Shown here in pieces: positions 40,375 to 40,629 of a stretch of DNA of 40,629 bases. The DNA is taken from NCBI GenBank assembly GCA_009777925.1, contig WRKX01000009.1, positions 1 to 40,629 on the forward strand, read 5' to 3'. Position numbers and translations under genes: made by a program. Position 1 is the stretch's first letter; each line of letters starts with the position of its first letter. The stretch is from Betaproteobacteria bacterium. GTDB lineage: Bacteria > Pseudomonadota > Gammaproteobacteria > Burkholderiales > Rhodocyclaceae. The notes below the pieces were generated by a model. The model had not been told where the DNA came from. It did no database searches and worked only from the letters and a program-made list of their open reading frames with translations.

Positions 40375-40629
40375 ATGCAACCGGCGCACAGACGGCACGA
40401 CATTTCCGATACAGTCTGGCAGATTTTGGAGCCTCATCTGCTCGGTCGTAAAGGAACCTGGGGAGGAATGCCCGCGACAATCGCAAATTTATCAATGCTG
40501 TTTTCTGGATTCTGCGCACAGGCGCGCCGTGACGGGATTTACCGCCGGATTACGGCGATTGGAATAACACGCATCGCCGTTTTTCCCGGTGGCGAGACAA
40601 GAGAATCTGGGAAAAGCTGCTGGAAACAT
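40375..40629 (+). pseudogene. IS5-family transposase N-terminus, frameshifted and nonsense-mutated, cut by window edge
   Basis: MQPAHRRHDISDTVWQILEPHLLGRKGTWGGMPA / -1 shift near 40475 / DNRKFINAVFWILRTGAP*RDLPPDYGDWNNTHRRFSRWRDKRIWEKLLET. Confidence 0.85.

Overview
The window looks like a mainly chromosomal segment of a GC-moderate proteobacterium (betaproteobacterial-type gene content), with about 30 recognisable genes. In order: (1) a compact six-gene operon: DUF2796 (ZrgA-like), ABC ATPase, FtsX-type permease, DUF3299-ZIP fusion, DUF3299, Fur/Zur regulator; (2) a zeta-toxin-like ATPase with a small partner; (3) htpG; (4) an insertion carrying a lipoprotein gene; (5) yidC-yidD-rnpA-rpmH; (6) a nested-repeat region; (7) pstS-pstC without pstA/pstB; (8) an exported GWD-like swivel + PEP/pyruvate-binding protein; (9) pyrG, hisA, hisH, hisB; (10) rhlE and two Sel1-repeat paralogs; (11) rluB-scpB-scpA, a dynamin-like GTPase, a DUF2461 gene and mutM; (12) an Na+/H+ antiporter, a YjfB-like protein, an AhpD-like protein and a HigBA-type TA pair; (13) a cardiolipin-synthase-like protein, nadA, rhodanese, a conserved unknown, and the start of a decayed IS5-family transposase. 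The most interesting signals not explained by gene calls are: a displaced 84-bp second copy of the htpG 3' end with mostly synonymous differences; a relic of the rhlE 3' end between the two sel1 genes; a Zur-like palindrome over a near-consensus promoter; a Pho box with canonical spacing; an orphan sigma-28 (FliA) promoter; two 95-bp MITE-like elements bracketing the AhpD gene, one of which encodes its last codons; a 97-bp repeat in inverted orientation about 23.5 kb apart; and an array of strong hairpins. No database search was possible, so family names rest on motif recognition.
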